A DNA stretch of 64,000 nucleotides, from positions 81,091-145,090 of the forward strand of contig NZ_RHWX01000010.1 of NCBI RefSeq assembly GCF_003938605.1, read 5' to 3'. A program made the position numbers and the translations under genes. This DNA comes from Brevundimonas sp. 357. GTDB taxonomy: Bacteria; Pseudomonadota; Alphaproteobacteria; Caulobacterales; Caulobacteraceae. The notes beneath the pieces are model-generated. The model did not search any database. It was given only the letters and a program-made list of their open reading frames with translations, and was not told the origin of the DNA. Of this stretch, positions 62,295 to 64,000 are shown in pieces. Position 1 is the stretch's first letter. Each line of letters opens with the position of its first letter.

Positions 62295-62696
62295 AGCAAA
62301 GCCTGCTGGCGCAGCGCCGCCTTCTTTCGTGTCGAACAAGCGCGGCCGTCCGGTTTCTCCTCACCGACCCGGGCTTTTCTCCGGCGCTGCTGGGAATGCG
62401 GCGGGCGCTGTGACGGCGACGGCCGTTGGCTCACGACAAGATAGGTCCAGAAGAAAGATCCTTGATCGTCAAGTCGAGGGTTTCGGCCCGTCCGCGCCCG
62501 CGACGCGCCTCCGCGTGCGTCCCTGCGAACAGCCGCCGATGTGAGAAGAGGGCTTCGTCTCTCCTTCGCCGCCAAGAGGTCACATGAGCTGAATTCGAGC
62601 CGCAGGGGACGACCTTATGACCTCCTCCGAGGAAGGACCCCGCTCAGCAGGCCGCCTTACCGCAGCGCGGCGTTTTCAAAGGGGCGAGAGGCCAGG
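62295..62696. other. 402-bp gap before mgtE, with inverted repeats
   Basis: No gene is visible. From about 62574 there are inverted GAGGTC and GACCTC copies (62575-62580 and 62620-62626) with GC-rich stems between, directly before the magnesium transporter gene. This could be a folded leader. I see no match to the known magnesium M-box. Confidence 0.4.
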
Positions 62697-63926
62697 ATGA
62701 CAAGAGCGTTTAGGGAACAACCGCAGAGCCTCTCGCGTGCGCACCGCCCTGCAGACACGGCCGCGGCGCTTCAGGCGCTTTCCATTCCCGAGGCGGCGGA
62801 AAGTCTGCTTCGCATGCCGATCGCCGACGCTGTGGGCGCGCTCGATCGGCCTGAGTTCGCAAATGCGGCCAAGGTGTTGGCGCTTCTTTCGCCGGCGCAG
62901 GCGGGAGAGTTGGTGGCGGGGATGGCGGATGACCGGGCCGCTGACGTTCTGGCCGCCATGGGCGCGAAAGGCCGCGCGGTTCTCGGCCGACTGCCCCGCG
63001 ATTTGCGTCATTGCCTGGCGGGCCTGATGTCGTGGCCTCACGATAGCGCTGCGGGACTTATGACCACCGACTATATCGCCATGCCGATGCATCTGACGGC
63101 GGCCCAGGCGCTTGAACGCATCCGCGCGTTCGCCGGCATGAGCGACTCGGTCTATTCGATTTTGCTGACCGACGACGTCGGTAAGCTCGTCGCGACCTTG
63201 TCTCTCCGACAGCTGATCAATCTCGCCCCTGACGCTCCCGTCATCGAGATCGCTCTTCGCTCCCCGGTCAGCGTTGCTGCGCTGGCGGATCAGGAACGAG
63301 TGATAGAGCTCATCCGCCGCCATGATCTGCTTGGCTTGCCCGTTATAGACGAGGCGGAACGCCCCATCGGCCTCGTCACGGTCGATGACGTCATCGACGC
63401 CTTGGTGGCGGAGAACACGGAAGATGCTGAGAAGTTCGCGGGCCTTGAAGCGTTGGGCCGCCCGTATCTCGATGCGGGCTTCTTCGCCATGTTTCGCAAA
63501 CGCGCGGGGTGGCTGAGCATCCTTTTGCTGGCCGAAATGCTCACGGCCAGCGTCATGCAATATTTCGAATTGGAGTTGGAAAAGGCGATGGTCCTGGCTC
63601 TGTTCATCCCCTTGATCATGAGTTCGGGCGGCAACAGCGGCAGCCAGGCGACATCCCTGATCATCCGCGCTTTAGCGCTCGGCCAGGTGAGGCTGCGGGA
63701 TTGGTGGCGGGTCGCCTTGCGCGAGGCCCCCACCGGCGCGGCGCTCGGCGCCCTGCTGGGGTTGATCGGCTTTGGCCGCATCGCCCTTTGGCAGCATCTC
63801 GGGCTCTATGACTATGGACAGCACTGGCATTTGGTGGGAGCGACCATAACGGCGGGCTTGATCGGAGTCGTCGCCTTCGGTTCTCTTTCCGGCGCCATGT
63901 TGCCTTTTCTACTGCAGAGAGCGTGA
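62697..63926 (+). CDS. mgtE: Magnesium transporter MgtE, short at the C-terminus
   Basis: From ATG 62697 (after AGGCCAGG) the protein has 409 residues: an N domain (about 20-125), a CBS pair (about 127-250, MTTDYIAMPMHLTAAQALER and LLGLPVIDEAERPIGLVTVD), the plug helix, and membrane helices including KAMVLALFIPLIMSSGGNSG and SQATSLIIRALALGQ. It stops after GAMLPFLLQRA. Normal MgtE continues about 30 residues through a last helix that holds the pore Asp (Asp432 in Thermus). That helix is missing in every frame, so the channel may not work. Confidence 0.85.
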   Translation: MTRAFREQPQSLSRAHRPADTAAALQALSIPEAAESLLRMPIADAVGALDRPEFANAAKVLALLSPAQAGELVAGMADDRAADVLAAMGAKGRAVLGRLPRDLRHCLAGLMSWPHDSAAGLMTTDYIAMPMHLTAAQALERIRAFAGMSDSVYSILLTDDVGKLVATLSLRQLINLAPDAPVIEIALRSPVSVAALADQERVIELIRRHDLLGLPVIDEAERPIGLVTVDDVIDALVAENTEDAEKFAGLEALGRPYLDAGFFAMFRKRAGWLSILLLAEMLTASVMQYFELELEKAMVLALFIPLIMSSGGNSGSQATSLIIRALALGQVRLRDWWRVALREAPTGAALGALLGLIGFGRIALWQHLGLYDYGQHWHLVGATITAGLIGVVAFGSLSGAMLPFLLQRA

Positions 63927-64000
63927 CGTGCCCCTGAGAATTTCCTCCACGCGGAGCTAGAGTCCGGCCCTTGATGATCCGCCCCCGTTTTCTGGAGCAT

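Noticed and set aside
62295..62696. M-box magnesium riboswitch before mgtE
   Set aside because: The conserved M-box segments, such as GTTAGGTGAGGCTCC, are absent.

Overview
The window looks like a chromosomal segment of an alphaproteobacterium of the family Caulobacteraceae, most likely Brevundimonas. The grounds are the very high GC content with GC-rich third codon positions, the alphaproteobacterial gene order nrdR-ribD-ribE-ribBA-ribH-nusB-thiL and yceD-plsX-fabH-ihfA-merR, an ALAS-type hemA, and HWE-type kinases. No database search was possible; every assignment comes from reading motifs and gene order.

Region 1 (1-35.5 kb) is a housekeeping backbone. It holds an amino-acid binding lipoprotein and a DAACS symporter; sseA; an LPS inner-core operon kdsA-hldE-hldD with a DUF3089 gene; an HWE histidine kinase coupled to a single-domain response regulator; tRNA-Val; a second DAACS symporter; gph; glmU-rpiA; gor; an exported methyltransferase; mmsB; an agmatine deiminase-like gene; hemA; glyA; and nrdR followed by the riboflavin genes, nusB and thiL. 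After these come hppA, bamE, a cytochrome bc1 chaperone, yceD, plsX-fabH, ihfA, a MerR regulator and tRNA-Pro. The riboflavin block is unusual because RibD has no deaminase domain and the GTP cyclohydrolase II half of RibBA has lost its zinc cysteines.

Region 2 (35.5-42.4 kb) is accessory and decayed. It starts right after tRNA-Pro(GGG). It holds a frameshifted small gene, a ParB/RepB-like partition fragment, an intact single-gene toxin-antitoxin fusion (AbiEi-like N-terminus joined to a HipA kinase) behind two matching palindromic operators, scrambled helicase fragments, three very small membrane-protein ORFs, a possible stress small RNA, and a BON-domain gene broken in a homopolymer.

Region 3 (42.4-64 kb) reads as a general-stress and envelope-homeostasis cluster. 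It holds a SemiSWEET, a hybrid-kinase/CheB/CheR/multi-receiver-kinase operon, a zinc alcohol dehydrogenase with an SRPBCC protein, a DUF892 ferritin-like protein with manganese catalase, NDH-2, an SDR with an EamA transporter, a GH65 enzyme, a KGG-repeat protein, a Crp/Fnr regulator, a DUF2231 protein with a sorbosone-type dehydrogenase, and a C-terminally short MgtE. Several of these genes have GGAAC-N16-xxTT sequences upstream, which resembles the alphaproteobacterial general-stress sigma factor (EcfG) promoter, so they may form one regulon. The strongest leads for new biology are the AbiEi-HipA fusion with its operators, the shared 44-bp leader element before gor and ribE, and the EcfG-like promoter set including a possible orphan small RNA.
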